Counted from the stretch's first letter, positions 54,733 to 63,444 are shown. The stretch is 64,000 nucleotides of DNA from Methylobacterium sp. E-066 (GCF_022829635.1 NZ_JAKSYO010000163.1:1-64000), one strand, 5' to 3'. The notes: generated by a model not told the origin, from the letters alone. Translations and numbers: made by a program.

Positions 54733-55167
54733 ATGACGCGGACGTTTCGGATCGCAGCCCTCGCTCTGGCCGGCCTGTTCGCGGCTGGGCCGGCCTCGGC
54801 CCTCGACCTCACCAAGAAGCGCGAGAACCTGCCCGACCTCGTCCTCGGCGACGATCAGGGCAACGATTTCGCGGTCGAGAACAAGGACATCACGCTCGAA
54901 TCCGGCAAGGCCTACCGGCTGCGCATCGTCGCCAAGGGCCGGCAGGAGTACAAGTTCTACGCCCCCGAGTTCTTCCGCTACATCTGGCTCAACCAGATCG
55001 TCATCGAGCACAAGGAGATCCATGGCGGCGGCGCGCCCGATCACCTCGAGTTCGACGATCCCGGCGAGATCGCCGTCGAGTTCGTGGCGATCAAGCCGGG
55101 CGCCTACAAATGGGAGGCGCGCGGCCTGGAGGCGAAGGGCATGACCGGCACGCTGACGGTGAAGTGA
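54733..55167 (+). CDS. lutC: Exported cupredoxin-fold-like protein, lut cluster
   Basis: A 144-residue exported protein (signal MTRTFRIAALALAGLFAAGP, cut after ASA). The mature chain looks like a cupredoxin beta-sandwich (ITLESGKAYRLRIVAKGRQE, WLNQIVIEHKEIHGGG, FVAIKPGAYKWEARG). The copper-binding Cys and the C-terminal His of true cupredoxins are absent; His and Glu residues in VIEHKEIHGGGAPDHLEFDD could bind a hard metal such as a lanthanide (inference). The lutC name rests on its third position in the cluster. Confidence 0.75.
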   Translation: MTRTFRIAALALAGLFAAGPASALDLTKKRENLPDLVLGDDQGNDFAVENKDITLESGKAYRLRIVAKGRQEYKFYAPEFFRYIWLNQIVIEHKEIHGGGAPDHLEFDDPGEIAVEFVAIKPGAYKWEARGLEAKGMTGTLTVK

Positions 55168-55258
55168 TGGGTGCCTTTTTCTTCTCAGATCGCGATGCGC
55201 AGAGCGCCTCCGCGAGCGCTCGGTATCAGGGCCATACGTCACCGAAGACAGCGCAGGT

Positions 55259-55355
55259 CCCCTCTCCCGTGCGGGAGAGGGACAGGGTGAGGGATGCGCG
55301 TTTTCCGGAAAAACCTGGCCCCTCACCCCAGCCCTCTCCCGCACGGGAGAGCGGG
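55259..55355. repeat. REP-like inverted repeat, family A, copy 2
   Basis: Nearly the same ~97-base unit as at 14819, with the same arms (CTCTCCCGTGCGGGAGAGGG, CCCTCTCCCGCACGGGAGAG) and core. It sits between lutC and lutD, inside an otherwise compact cluster, where it could form a large hairpin in the transcript. Confidence 0.85.
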
Positions 55356-55370
55356 CGCGTTGCTGACAGC

Positions 55371-55652
55371 ATGGACCGTTATGCCAAAGTATGGATCCGC
55401 TTAAACGAGGCTTTCCTGGCATTTACGATTGCTGGATGCCTCCTGACCGCACCCGCCCTCGCGGCCGACGACGCAACGTCCTGCGCTGAGGGCATCACGA
55501 TGATCCGGGACGCCCTGGCGGCAAACCCGTCCGAAATCGCTCTCCCAAAACTCAAAAAAGCCCTCCGGGTCGCCGAGCGGGAGCAGAAGGAGGGTGAGTT
55601 CGACGAGTGCCTGGACGCGGTCACGGATGCCCGCAAGGCGCTGGGCCGATGA
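55371..55652 (+). CDS. lutD: Small exported two-cysteine helical protein, lut cluster
   Basis: A 93-residue protein. A hydrophobic N-terminal signal ends near TAPALAAD. The mature ~60 residues are helical, with one cysteine near each end (ATSCAEGITMIRDAL and GEFDECLDAVTDARKAL). A disulfide-linked helical hairpin is likely. It resembles in plan the exported protein at 61308, at the other end of the cluster. The stop overlaps lutE (ATGA). The lutD name rests on position. Confidence 0.7.
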   Translation: MDRYAKVWIRLNEAFLAFTIAGCLLTAPALAADDATSCAEGITMIRDALAANPSEIALPKLKKALRVAEREQKEGEFDECLDAVTDARKALGR

Positions 55653-56389
55653 GCGAGGCGGCCCTGCTGGTCGAGCATGTCGGCCACCGGTTCGGTGCCC
55701 GCGCCGCGCTGGACGACGTGTCGCTCACGGTGGAACGCGGGTGCTTCGCGGCCCTGCTCGGGCCGAACGGCGCCGGCAAGACCACGTTGTTCTCGGTGAT
55801 CACCCGACTCTACACCAACCAGAGCGGCCGGGTCTCGATCTTCGGCCATGGGCTCGACCGTGAGCCTTCTCGGGCTCTGGCCCGGCTCGGCGTGGTCTTC
55901 CAGGCCCGGACGCTGGATACCGACCTCACCGTCGAGCAGAACCTGCTCTATCATGCCAGCCTCCACGGCATCGCCCGCAAGGCCGGGAAGCAGCGCGTCG
56001 GCACGCTGCTCGACCGGGTCGGCCTGGCGGACCGGCGCCACGACAAGGTCCGGACGCTCTCCGGCGGCCAGTCGCGCCGGATCGAGATCGCCCGCTCGCT
56101 GATCCACCGGCCGGACCTGCTGCTGCTCGATGAGCCGACCGTCGGGCTCGATCTCGAATCCCGGGCCGACATCGTCGCCATCGTCCGCGCGCTGGTCCGC
56201 GAGGAGGGCCTGTCGGTCCTCTGGGCGACGCACATCTTCGAGGAGATTGCGCCGGAGGACGACGCCGTGGTGCTGCACCGCGGGCGCATCGTTGCCCGAG
56301 GTCGGGCCGGGGATATCGGCGCGCCGGGCGAGGGCCTGGCCGACGCGTTCCGCCGCCTGGTCGCCGAGCCGGGGAGGGCGGCGGCGTGA
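55649..56389 (+). CDS. lutE: Lanthanide-uptake ABC ATPase
   Basis: A 246-residue cytoplasmic ATPase with Walker A GPNGAGKTT (38-46), signature LSGGQ (137-141), Walker B LLLLDEP (157-163) and switch His in LWATHIFEE. It belongs to the ATPases of PQQ-dependent alcohol dehydrogenase-linked ABC systems and drives LutF. Its ATG overlaps the lutD stop. In M. extorquens lutE is needed for lanthanide-dependent methanol growth. Confidence 0.92.
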   Translation: MSEAALLVEHVGHRFGARAALDDVSLTVERGCFAALLGPNGAGKTTLFSVITRLYTNQSGRVSIFGHGLDREPSRALARLGVVFQARTLDTDLTVEQNLLYHASLHGIARKAGKQRVGTLLDRVGLADRRHDKVRTLSGGQSRRIEIARSLIHRPDLLLLDEPTVGLDLESRADIVAIVRALVREEGLSVLWATHIFEEIAPEDDAVVLHRGRIVARGRAGDIGAPGEGLADAFRRLVAEPGRAAA

Positions 56390-56472
56390 TGGTCACATGG
56401 CCGGCTCAAGATTGCACGGGATCGTTCGTCCGCGAACGATCGGCCCCGTCCATTTCCGGGCGAGACACGGGT

Positions 56473-56569
56473 CCCCTCTCCCGTGCGGGAGAGGGACAGG
56501 GTGAGGGGTGCGACCTCTCCGGATGGACCTGGTCCCTCACCCCAACCCTCTCCCGCACGGGAGAGGGGG
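56473..56569. repeat. REP-like inverted repeat, family A, copy 3
   Basis: Third near-identical ~97-base copy, between lutE and lutF. It is the second insertion of this element into the lut cluster. The remaining bases of the 268-base gap show nothing further. Confidence 0.85.
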
Positions 56570-56657
56570 CCCATCGCGTCCGCCGCAACCGACAGCGTGA
56601 CCATCACCACCGCCGCGGCGCGAACCGAACCGGCCTACTGCGTATAGGTCCGCTCAC

Positions 56658-57545
56658 ATGACGACGCCCCTCGCCACCGCCGTCCCCGCGGCCCCGTCCC
56701 AAAAAACCGCCCGCCAGATGGGCCGGCTCGATGCGGTCGGCTATCTGATCTGTCTCGGCGGCATCGTCCGGCGGGAATTGCTGCGCTTCTTCAATCAGAA
56801 GGAGCGGTTCTTCTCGGCGCTGGTCCGGCCGCTGGTGTGGCTGTTCATTTTCGCGGCGGGGTTCCGCAACACCCTCGGGGTCTCGATCGAGCCGCCCTAC
56901 CAGACCTACGTGCTCTACGAGGTCTACGTGGTGCCGGGGCTGGCCGTGATGATCCAGCTGTTCAACGGCATGCAATCCTCGCTCTCGATGGTCTACGACC
57001 GCGAGGTCGGCTCGATGAAGGTGCTGCTGACCTCGCCCTATCCGCGCTGGCTGCTGCTGCTCGCCAAGCTGTTCGCGGGCGTCTCGGTCTCCATCGTGCA
57101 GGCCTACGCGTTCCTGGCGGTGGCGTATTTCTGGGAGACCGACATTCGCCCGCTCGGATACCTCACGGCGCTCCCGGCCTTCCTGGCCTCGGGACTGATG
57201 CTGGGGGCGATCGGCCTGTTCCTGTCCTCGCTGGTGCGCCAACTGGAAAACTTCGCCAGCGTGATGAACTTCGTGATCTTCCCGATGTTCTTCGCCTCCT
57301 CGGCGCTCTACCCGCTGTGGCGGATCCGGGAATCCTCGGAGACCCTCTACTGGATCTGCGAGTTGAACCCGTTCAGCCACGCGGTCCAGCTCGTGCGCTA
57401 CGCCCTCTATGTCCAGTTCGAGCCGGTCGCCTGCGCGGTCGTCATCGGCGTGACCCTCGCCTTCTTCGGCATGGCGGTCGTCGCCTACGATCCCGGTCGC
57501 GGCATCATGGCCCGGCGCGGCGGCCCGGCCGGCGACAACGCCTAA
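56658..57545 (+). CDS. lutF: Lanthanide-uptake ABC permease
   Basis: A 295-residue inner-membrane protein of the ABC-2 type with six helices. Marks are RRELLRFFNQKERFFSALVR before the first helix, MVYDREVGSMKVLLTSP (coupling region) and NFVIFPMFFASSALYPLW. It forms the transporter with LutE. ABC-2 permeases are mostly exporters, yet the M. extorquens lut system serves lanthanide import into the cytoplasm; the mechanism is therefore unusual. A family A repeat separates it from lutE. Confidence 0.9.
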   Translation: MTTPLATAVPAAPSQKTARQMGRLDAVGYLICLGGIVRRELLRFFNQKERFFSALVRPLVWLFIFAAGFRNTLGVSIEPPYQTYVLYEVYVVPGLAVMIQLFNGMQSSLSMVYDREVGSMKVLLTSPYPRWLLLLAKLFAGVSVSIVQAYAFLAVAYFWETDIRPLGYLTALPAFLASGLMLGAIGLFLSSLVRQLENFASVMNFVIFPMFFASSALYPLWRIRESSETLYWICELNPFSHAVQLVRYALYVQFEPVACAVVIGVTLAFFGMAVVAYDPGRGIMARRGGPAGDNA

Positions 57546-57557
57546 TTCCTTGTGATC

Positions 57558-57602
57558 GCAGGATGAGTTCGGAAAACCGGACTGGACTTTTCCGCATCCT
57601 GC
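57558..57602. repeat. Short inverted repeat, family C, copy 2
   Basis: The outer arms GCAGGATG (57558-57565) and CATCCTGC (57595-57602) enclose GGAAAA and TTTTCC. It lies between lutF and lutG, 18 bases before the lutG start, so it could mask or expose the lutG ribosome site. Confidence 0.7.
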
Positions 57603-57620
57603 TCTGACGGAAACCCCTCG

Positions 57621-58259
57621 ATGACCCGCATCGCCGCCCGCCTTCTCGCCCCCGCCCTCGGCCTCGCGCTGATGGCGGGTCCCGCCCTGGCCCAGCCCAG
57701 GCAGGATCCGGACTGGCCCTGCGTCCAGCGCAAGGTCGCGACCCTGAGCCCCGGCCAGTTCTGGACCGGGCCCGACATCGCGGCCGCCGGCGACTGGGGC
57801 AGCGACAACGACGCGGCCGTGCTCGCCCAGAAGATCGCGTCCCGGCGCACCGAGCTGTCCGAGGTCGGACCGCTGCTCGACGGGTTCGTCGGCAAGCTCG
57901 GCGCCGACAAGGACGCCAGAGCCAAGTCCCTGACCCACGTCTACGCGGGCGTGTTCGAGGTCATTAACGGCGAGCGCGACAAGATCATGGGCGGGATCGC
58001 GCGCTACGCCCAGGGCCAGCGGCGCATGGCCGAGCGGATCCGCGACGAGGCCGACAAGATCAGCCAGACCAAGGATGCACCGAGCGCCACGGATGCCACC
58101 GAGCTGCCGAAGGACCAGTCGGAGCTCGAGACCAAGTTCGCCTGGGACCGGCGCATCTTCCAGGAGCGCAGCCAGTCGCTCACCTATGTCTGCGAGGTGC
58201 CGCAGTTGCTGGAGCAGCGGCTCGGCGAGATCGGGCGCTTGATTCAGGCGCGGCTCTGA
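57621..58259 (+). CDS. lutG: Exported protein of the lut cluster
   Basis: A 212-residue exported protein: signal peptide LLAPALGLALMAGPALA, then DWPCVQRKVATLSPGQFWTG and a long helical region with KIASRRTELSEVGPLL and LTHVYAGVFEVINGERDKIM. It ends in SLTYVCEVPQLLEQRLGEIG. Two cysteines (about 34 and 189) may pair. The family occurs with PQQ/lanthanide systems; its role is unknown. It lies directly before lutH. Confidence 0.82.
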   Translation: MTRIAARLLAPALGLALMAGPALAQPRQDPDWPCVQRKVATLSPGQFWTGPDIAAAGDWGSDNDAAVLAQKIASRRTELSEVGPLLDGFVGKLGADKDARAKSLTHVYAGVFEVINGERDKIMGGIARYAQGQRRMAERIRDEADKISQTKDAPSATDATELPKDQSELETKFAWDRRIFQERSQSLTYVCEVPQLLEQRLGEIGRLIQARL

Positions 58260-58319
58260 TCGGGGGATCCGGGCAGGCCCGCGGCGTTTGCCGAATTATC
58301 CCGCCCGACTTGCCAAATA

Positions 58320-58516
58320 CTCCTTAAGTCTCTGAAATCGTTGTCAAAACTGTTGCTGTTAAATCACGTGGTGCAGCGTTCGAGTTCGGTATTTCCGAAA
58401 GGTTGCTGAAACAGGGCCTGCGTGGTTTCAGATCAATTGTGTCCTTTTCCTTCACCCGCCAAGAGTGTCCGCAAGCTCGGCAGAAACGAGCGTGGGTTCA
58501 CGGCAAGGGGTTTGGG
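58320..58516 (+). promoter_or_regulatory. AT-richer leader of lutH with inverted repeat
   Basis: The ~250-base gap before lutH contains an AT-richer stretch (58320-58365) and, at 58406-58431, the perfect 7-bp inverted repeat CTGAAAC...GTTTCAG with a 12-base loop, 85 bases before the ATG. This suggests lutH has its own promoter and a structured leader. In M. extorquens lutH expression is repressed by lanthanides, so an operator or RNA switch here is plausible. Confidence 0.45.
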
Positions 58517-61090
58517 ATGTCATTGAGGGCGCTTCGGAGCAGCCTGGTCGCGTCGGCGTCGGTCCTGGGGGGGGCGATGCTGCCCGGCGCCGCACTGGCG
58601 CAGAATGCCGTGACCCTCGGTGAGATCAGCGTCGTCTCGACGTCGCCGGTCGGTTCGGGCGGCGGCAATTCGAGCCGCGTCCAGAACCTGAACGGCCCGG
58701 GCGGGCTGGAGCCCGCAGGTTCGGCGCTGCCGCCGATCGGCCCGGTCCGCCTGCGGGGCAGCGAGCAGCCGCTCTACAAGATCCCGAGCACCGTCGAGAC
58801 CGTCACGGCGAGCGACATCACGGTCGACCGCGGCACCGACAACGTCGTCGCGACGCTCGCCCGGCGCACGCCCGGCCTGAACCTGTCCGACTCGCAGGGC
58901 AACTCGAACCGGCCCGACGTGACCTATCGCGGCTTCACCGCCTCGCCGGTCCAGGGCGTGCCGCAGGGGCTCGCCGTCTACCAGAACGGCGTGCGCATCA
59001 ACGAAGCCTTCGGCGACATCGTCAACTTCGACCTGATCCCGCCGCAGGCGATTCAGCGGATCGACGTCGTCACCGGCAACCCGGTCTTCGGCCTCAACGC
59101 GCTGGGCGGTGCGATCAACATCCAGATGAAGAACGGCTTCACCTGGCAGGGCACCGAGATCACCGCCTTCGGCGGCTCGGATGCGCGCACGGCCGGGTAC
59201 ATCGAATACGGCAAAGTCTCCGGCCCGTGGAGCGTCTACTTCACCGGCGATGGCCTGAACGACCGCGGCTGGCGCTACGAGAGCCCGAGCACGATTGGCC
59301 GGCTCTACGGCGATATCGGCTACCGCTCGCAGGATTCGGAATTCCACCTGATCGGGCTCGCCGCCCGCAGCTTCTTCGGCGCCGCCGCCGCCACGCCCGT
59401 GGACTTCTCGCACCGCGACCCGCGGGCGATCTTCACCTACCCGCAGACCACCACCACCGAGGTCGGCACGATCCAGCTCACCGGCCGGGTCGACGTGTCG
59501 CCGACCTGGGATCTGGCCGGTAACGCCTATTTCCGCCGCTTCAGCCAGACCTACGTCGACGGCAACGACGGCAACTTCGAGAATTGCAGCACCCGCTCCA
59601 GCTTCCGCGGCAACCTCTGTTTCGAGGATGACGGCTTCACGCGGGCGCCCGGTCAGACCGACCAGGCCTTCCGCAATCAGTTCCTGATCCTGGGCCAGCA
59701 GAACCAGCGCGTCCCGTTCCGGGCCGGCATCCCGTACGGCACCCTCGACGTGACCAACACCGAGGCCACGGGCTTCGGCGGCTCGCTGCAGGCGGCCAAC
59801 CGCGACCGGGTGTTCGGCCTGCCCAACACCTTCGTGGTCGGCGGCAGCATCGACGCCGCGAACTACTCGTTCAAGTCGTCCAGCACCCTCGGCGTGATCA
59901 ACCCGAACCTGTCGATCACCACCGACCCGAACAACCCGTATTACGGCACCATCCCGGGCCTCGGCACGACGCAGCTGCGGACCGCCGGCGCGCTCGGCAT
60001 CGCGCCGAGTTCGGTCAACGGTTCGAACCTCTATATGGGCCTCTACACCCTCGACACCCTCGACGTGACCGACCGGCTGTCGCTCACCGCCGGCGCGCGG
60101 CTCAACTTCGCCCGCATCCAGAGCGAGGATCTCACCGGCTTCTCGCCGGACGTGACCGGCACGCACTACTTCAACAAGATCAACCCGGTCGCCGGCCTGA
60201 CCTACCGCTTCACCGACGCGGTCAACCTCTACGGCAGCTACTCGGAATCGAACCGCGCGCCGACGCCGCTGGAACTGGCCTGCGCCAACCCGGACCGGCC
60301 GTGCCTGCTGCCGAATTCCTTGGTGGCCGATCCGCCGCTCAAGCAGGTGACTGGGCGGACCTACGAGGTCGGCTTCCGCGGCCAGCTGCCGAACACCTAT
60401 GACGGCGGCGTCATCACCTACAAGATCGGCGCCTTCCGCACCGACCTGACGAACGACATCCTGTCGCTCGCGACACCGGGCAACACCGCCCGCGCATACT
60501 TCGTGAACGTGCCAGCGACCCAGCGCCAGGGCATCGAGGTCGGCAGCGAGTACACGGCCGATTACCTGCGGGTCTACGCCAACTACGCCCTGATCGACGC
60601 CACCTTCCAGTTCAACGGCACCCTGTCCTCGCCCAACAACCCGCTCGCGGATGACGGGGCGATCAATGTCCGCAAGGGCAACGTCGTGCCGCTGGTGCCG
60701 ACGCACCAGTTCAAGGCCGGGTTCGACTACTTCCTCACCCCGAACTGGCAGGTCGGCCTCTACCTCCAGGCGTTCTCGTCGTCCTACTACCGCGGCGACG
60801 AATCGAACCTGAACCGCAAACTGCCGCCCTACTATGTGATGAACTTCCAGACGAAGTATCAGGTCACCAAGAACCTGGAAGTGTTCGGGCTGGTCACCAA
60901 CCTGACCAACAACCGCTACGCCACCTTCGGCACCTTCGCCGAGCCGGGCGCGGTGGCCGGCAACCTGCGGATCAGCGACCCGCGGACCACGACCCTGGCG
61001 CAGCCGCTCTCGATCTATGGCGGCATCCGCTACGCCTTCGGCGCCGACCCAGTGCCGATGTCGGCAGAGCCGATCATCCGCAAGTACTGA
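58517..61090 (+). CDS. lutH: Lanthanide-related TonB-dependent receptor
   Basis: An 857-residue outer-membrane receptor. The start MSLRALRSSLVASA is chosen because AAGGGG is 6 bases upstream and a signal peptide (to GAALAQ) begins there. The plug domain follows (YKIPSTVETVTASDITVDRG, DVTYRGFTASPV, VVTGNPVFGLNALGGAINIQ), then a 22-strand barrel up to YGGIRYAFG plus a 15-residue tail. Two cysteine pairs lie in external loops (ENCSTRSS/GNLCFED, LACANPDRPCLL). LutH takes up chelated lanthanides at the surface. Its own leader suggests separate control. Confidence 0.93.
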   Translation: MSLRALRSSLVASASVLGGAMLPGAALAQNAVTLGEISVVSTSPVGSGGGNSSRVQNLNGPGGLEPAGSALPPIGPVRLRGSEQPLYKIPSTVETVTASDITVDRGTDNVVATLARRTPGLNLSDSQGNSNRPDVTYRGFTASPVQGVPQGLAVYQNGVRINEAFGDIVNFDLIPPQAIQRIDVVTGNPVFGLNALGGAINIQMKNGFTWQGTEITAFGGSDARTAGYIEYGKVSGPWSVYFTGDGLNDRGWRYESPSTIGRLYGDIGYRSQDSEFHLIGLAARSFFGAAAATPVDFSHRDPRAIFTYPQTTTTEVGTIQLTGRVDVSPTWDLAGNAYFRRFSQTYVDGNDGNFENCSTRSSFRGNLCFEDDGFTRAPGQTDQAFRNQFLILGQQNQRVPFRAGIPYGTLDVTNTEATGFGGSLQAANRDRVFGLPNTFVVGGSIDAANYSFKSSSTLGVINPNLSITTDPNNPYYGTIPGLGTTQLRTAGALGIAPSSVNGSNLYMGLYTLDTLDVTDRLSLTAGARLNFARIQSEDLTGFSPDVTGTHYFNKINPVAGLTYRFTDAVNLYGSYSESNRAPTPLELACANPDRPCLLPNSLVADPPLKQVTGRTYEVGFRGQLPNTYDGGVITYKIGAFRTDLTNDILSLATPGNTARAYFVNVPATQRQGIEVGSEYTADYLRVYANYALIDATFQFNGTLSSPNNPLADDGAINVRKGNVVPLVPTHQFKAGFDYFLTPNWQVGLYLQAFSSSYYRGDESNLNRKLPPYYVMNFQTKYQVTKNLEVFGLVTNLTNNRYATFGTFAEPGAVAGNLRISDPRTTTLAQPLSIYGGIRYAFGADPVPMSAEPIIRKY

Positions 61091-61113
61091 GACGCGAACG
61101 CGGTTCTGAAAGC

Positions 61114-61162
61114 AGGGCGTTCCGCGCGGTCTTAGGACCGGGCGGGGCGCCCTTCGCGTTTT
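61114..61162 (+). terminator. Strong hairpin terminator after lutH
   Basis: The outer stem AGGGCG/CGCCCT and an inner 10-bp stem with one mismatch (CCGCGCGGTC with GACCGGGCGG) form a long hairpin. TTCGCGTTTT follows. It lies 24 bases past the lutH stop. Confidence 0.65.
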
Positions 61163-61307
61163 CGGCTCTCGCGGTGCAACGCCGTGCGGCCTCACGTCTC
61201 AGGAACGGGGTTCGGCGCCCCGCGTCTCTTCCGGGAGCCACAGACGCCTCGGCCGATCCAGACGATCGCAGCCGGGCACGCCCTGAACGTTACGGAGACA
61301 CGCCTCG

Positions 61308-61661
61308 ATGATGATGAGATTCGCGCTCGCAGCCCTGGCCCTCGCCGCCGCGACGCCCGCCTGGGCGACCCCGTGCGCCGACGAGGTGTCCACGCTGCAG
61401 AAGCGCCTGGACAGCGCGGGTGCCGCCTCGGTGACGGGCACGACGCCACCCGGCGGCACGACCTCGTCGCATTCCGACAAGGCGCTCGCGACCCCGCCGG
61501 CCCTGACCAAGAGCGATGCCGACGTGAAGCCTACGGCCTCGGGCGTCGACGAGGCCAAGAAGCTCGTCGCCAAGGCTGCGGCGGAGGACAGGGCTGGCAA
61601 CGCCGAGGCCTGCCGCAACACGATCATGCAGGCGAAGGAAAAGGCCGGCGCTTTGCCGTAG
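61308..61661 (+). CDS. Small exported two-cysteine protein where lanM is expected
   Basis: A 117-residue exported protein (signal MMMRFALAALALAAATPAWA). The mature part has a cysteine near each end (TPCADEVSTLQKRLDSAG and GNAEACRNTIMQAKEKAG) and a Thr/Ser/Pro-rich middle. It has no EF-hand loop, so it is not lanmodulin, which occupies this position in M. extorquens. Its plan resembles LutD. ATG at 61308, 61311 or 61314 may be used; GGAG is 10-13 bases upstream. A role in lanthanide handling is possible by location only. Confidence 0.7.
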   Translation: MMMRFALAALALAAATPAWATPCADEVSTLQKRLDSAGAASVTGTTPPGGTTSSHSDKALATPPALTKSDADVKPTASGVDEAKKLVAKAAAEDRAGNAEACRNTIMQAKEKAGALP

Positions 61662-61703
61662 GGCCCGACCGGGTCGGCGACCGTAAGGCGCCGACCCCAA
61701 CGC

Positions 61704-63224
61704 TCAATACGCGTTCTCGGTCTTGAACAACGCGAACGGCGTCGTCATCAGAATTTGCAGGTCGAGCAGAACTGACCAATTCTCGATGTAAAATAAATCG
61801 TGCTCGACGCGCCGTTGCAGCTTCTCCGACGTGTCGGTCTCGCCGCGCCAGCCATTGACCTGGGCCCAGCCGGTGATGCCGGGCTTGACCTTGTGGCGGG
61901 CAAAATAGCCGTCGACCACCTGATCATACAGGGTGTTGGCCGCCTTGGCCTGCAGCGCGTGCGGGCGCGGGCCGACCAGTGACAGGTCGCCCTTCAGGAC
62001 GTTCAACAGCTGCGGCAGCTCGTCCAGCGAAGTCTTGCGGATGAAGCGCCCGACCGGCGTCACACGGGGATCGCCGCGGGTGACCATTTTGGCAGCGCCG
62101 GCATCGCACTGATCGACATACATCGACCGAAACTTGAACACCTCGATCAGCTCGTTGTTGAAGCCGTGGCGCTTCTGCCGGAACAGCACCGGCCCGCGCG
62201 AGGTCAAGCGGACGGCGAGCGCCACCGCGATCATGAGCGGCGACAGCGCCAGCAGCATCATCAGGCCGACGCAACGGTCGAACACAGCCTTCATCACCAC
62301 GTCCCAGTCCGCGATCGGCCGGTCGAACACGTCGAGGACCGGCACCGAGCCGAGATACGAGTAGCTCCGCGGGCGCAACCGCAGCTTGGCGGCGTGGGCC
62401 GAGAGGCGGATGTCGATCGGCAGCACCCAGAGCTTGGCGAGCATCTGGAGGATTCGGGCCTCGGCGGTGATCGGGATCGTGAACACGATCAGGTCGATCC
62501 GCGCATGCCGGGCATAGGCGACGAGGTCGTCGACATTGCCGAGCTTCGGATATCCGGCCACCACGTTGGAGGATCGATCGGCGTTGCGGTCGTCGAACAC
62601 GCCGACGATGCGGATGCCGCTCTCGCTCTGGGTTTCGAGGGCGGCGATCAGGTCCTCGGCCGGCTTGCCGCCGCCGACGATGGCGGTGCGGCGATCGAAG
62701 CGGCCGGCCCGGGTCTGCTTGTCGATGATCCGGGACAGGGCGAAGCGTCCGGTCAGCAACGCGGCGAGGCCGGTGCCGTAGAACGTCCCGAGCCACAGGC
62801 GCGAATAATGGTCGGCGACCTTAGCGAGCACCAGCATCGCGGCGACCATCAGGAAGGTCATCGACCAGGCCGCGATCAGCCGGATCGCCGCTTTGGCGAA
62901 GGTCCGGAAGGCCGAGATTCGGTAGCCGCCCGAGGCCTGGATCAGCGCGACGGAGAGACCGGACACGAGCCCGATGACGCCGGCATAGGTCAGCCCGAAC
63001 GGCACCCGGCCGCGCAACATCAGCAGATGCAGCAGCGCGCCAAGGGCGAAGATCAGGGCGAATTCGAGCGCCCGTACCAGCCCGGCCACCACCACCGGCG
63101 AAATCGCCGCCGGGCCTGGCGCAAGCGTCTCGGCCCGCTGACCCACGTCGCCGCGAGCGGCAGCCGCCTGCCCGTCGAGAGGTCCGGCGGCCTCGAGAAG
63201 ATCGCGGATATCGAACGCGCTCAT
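61704..63224 (-). CDS. Exopolysaccharide-initiating polyprenyl-P sugar transferase
   Basis: A 506-residue membrane protein. Five N-terminal helices (about 45-180) are followed by a Rossmann-like middle ([29 protein letters not shown]) and the C-terminal bacterial sugar transferase domain ([56 protein letters not shown]). It moves the first sugar phosphate, usually glucose or galactose, to undecaprenyl phosphate. GGGAGGAG is 8 bases upstream of the ATG at 63224. A glycosyltransferase lies upstream, so an EPS locus probably continues beyond the window. Confidence 0.94.
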   Translation of the reverse strand: MSAFDIRDLLEAAGPLDGQAAAARGDVGQRAETLAPGPAAISPVVVAGLVRALEFALIFALGALLHLLMLRGRVPFGLTYAGVIGLVSGLSVALIQASGGYRISAFRTFAKAAIRLIAAWSMTFLMVAAMLVLAKVADHYSRLWLGTFYGTGLAALLTGRFALSRIIDKQTRAGRFDRRTAIVGGGKPAEDLIAALETQSESGIRIVGVFDDRNADRSSNVVAGYPKLGNVDDLVAYARHARIDLIVFTIPITAEARILQMLAKLWVLPIDIRLSAHAAKLRLRPRSYSYLGSVPVLDVFDRPIADWDVVMKAVFDRCVGLMMLLALSPLMIAVALAVRLTSRGPVLFRQKRHGFNNELIEVFKFRSMYVDQCDAGAAKMVTRGDPRVTPVGRFIRKTSLDELPQLLNVLKGDLSLVGPRPHALQAKAANTLYDQVVDGYFARHKVKPGITGWAQVNGWRGETDTSEKLQRRVEHDLFYIENWSVLLDLQILMTTPFALFKTENAY

Positions 63225-63265
63225 CGATCGGCTCCTCCCGGGCGAGTGGCCGGGCCTCACGTCAC

Positions 63266-63309
63266 ATCATCTGTTTCCGAAGACCGGAAACTGCCTTTCA
63301 GCATGATGC
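63266..63309. repeat. Short inverted repeat, family C, copy 3 (diverged)
   Basis: ATCAT and ATGAT ends surround GTTTCCGAAGACCGGAAAC, which is itself palindromic, and CTTTCA. On the minus strand it reads like the copies at 46477 and 57558. It lies in the 418-base gap before the sugar transferase gene. Confidence 0.6.
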
Positions 63310-63444
63310 TCTGGGCCGGGACCCTCGCACGAGGCATCGTATAAAAGCTTAAACACGCACCCGACCGTGTGTACTTGGTCGATCGCGGGCTCATGGCTCG
63401 TGTCACATTCGCGTGGTTCTGGCGCGAGAGCATGTTCGACCGTT

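Noticed and set aside
52271-58259. Reading the ABC genes as a phenylethanol/alcohol transport system (Ped-like)
   Set aside because: The families overlap, but the full eight-gene order with the TonB receptor and adjacent methylofuran genes fits lut better. Alcohol-related transport remains a fallback.
58520-61195. Very long open frame antisense to lutH (891 codons)
   Set aside because: It is the GC-rich mirror of the TonB receptor frame. It is rich in Arg/Gly/Ala/His, matches no family and has no signal; lutH on the plus strand is unmistakable.
61308-61661. Candidate lanmodulin by position
   Set aside because: No DxDxDG-type EF-hand loop is present; the protein is a two-cysteine helical type.
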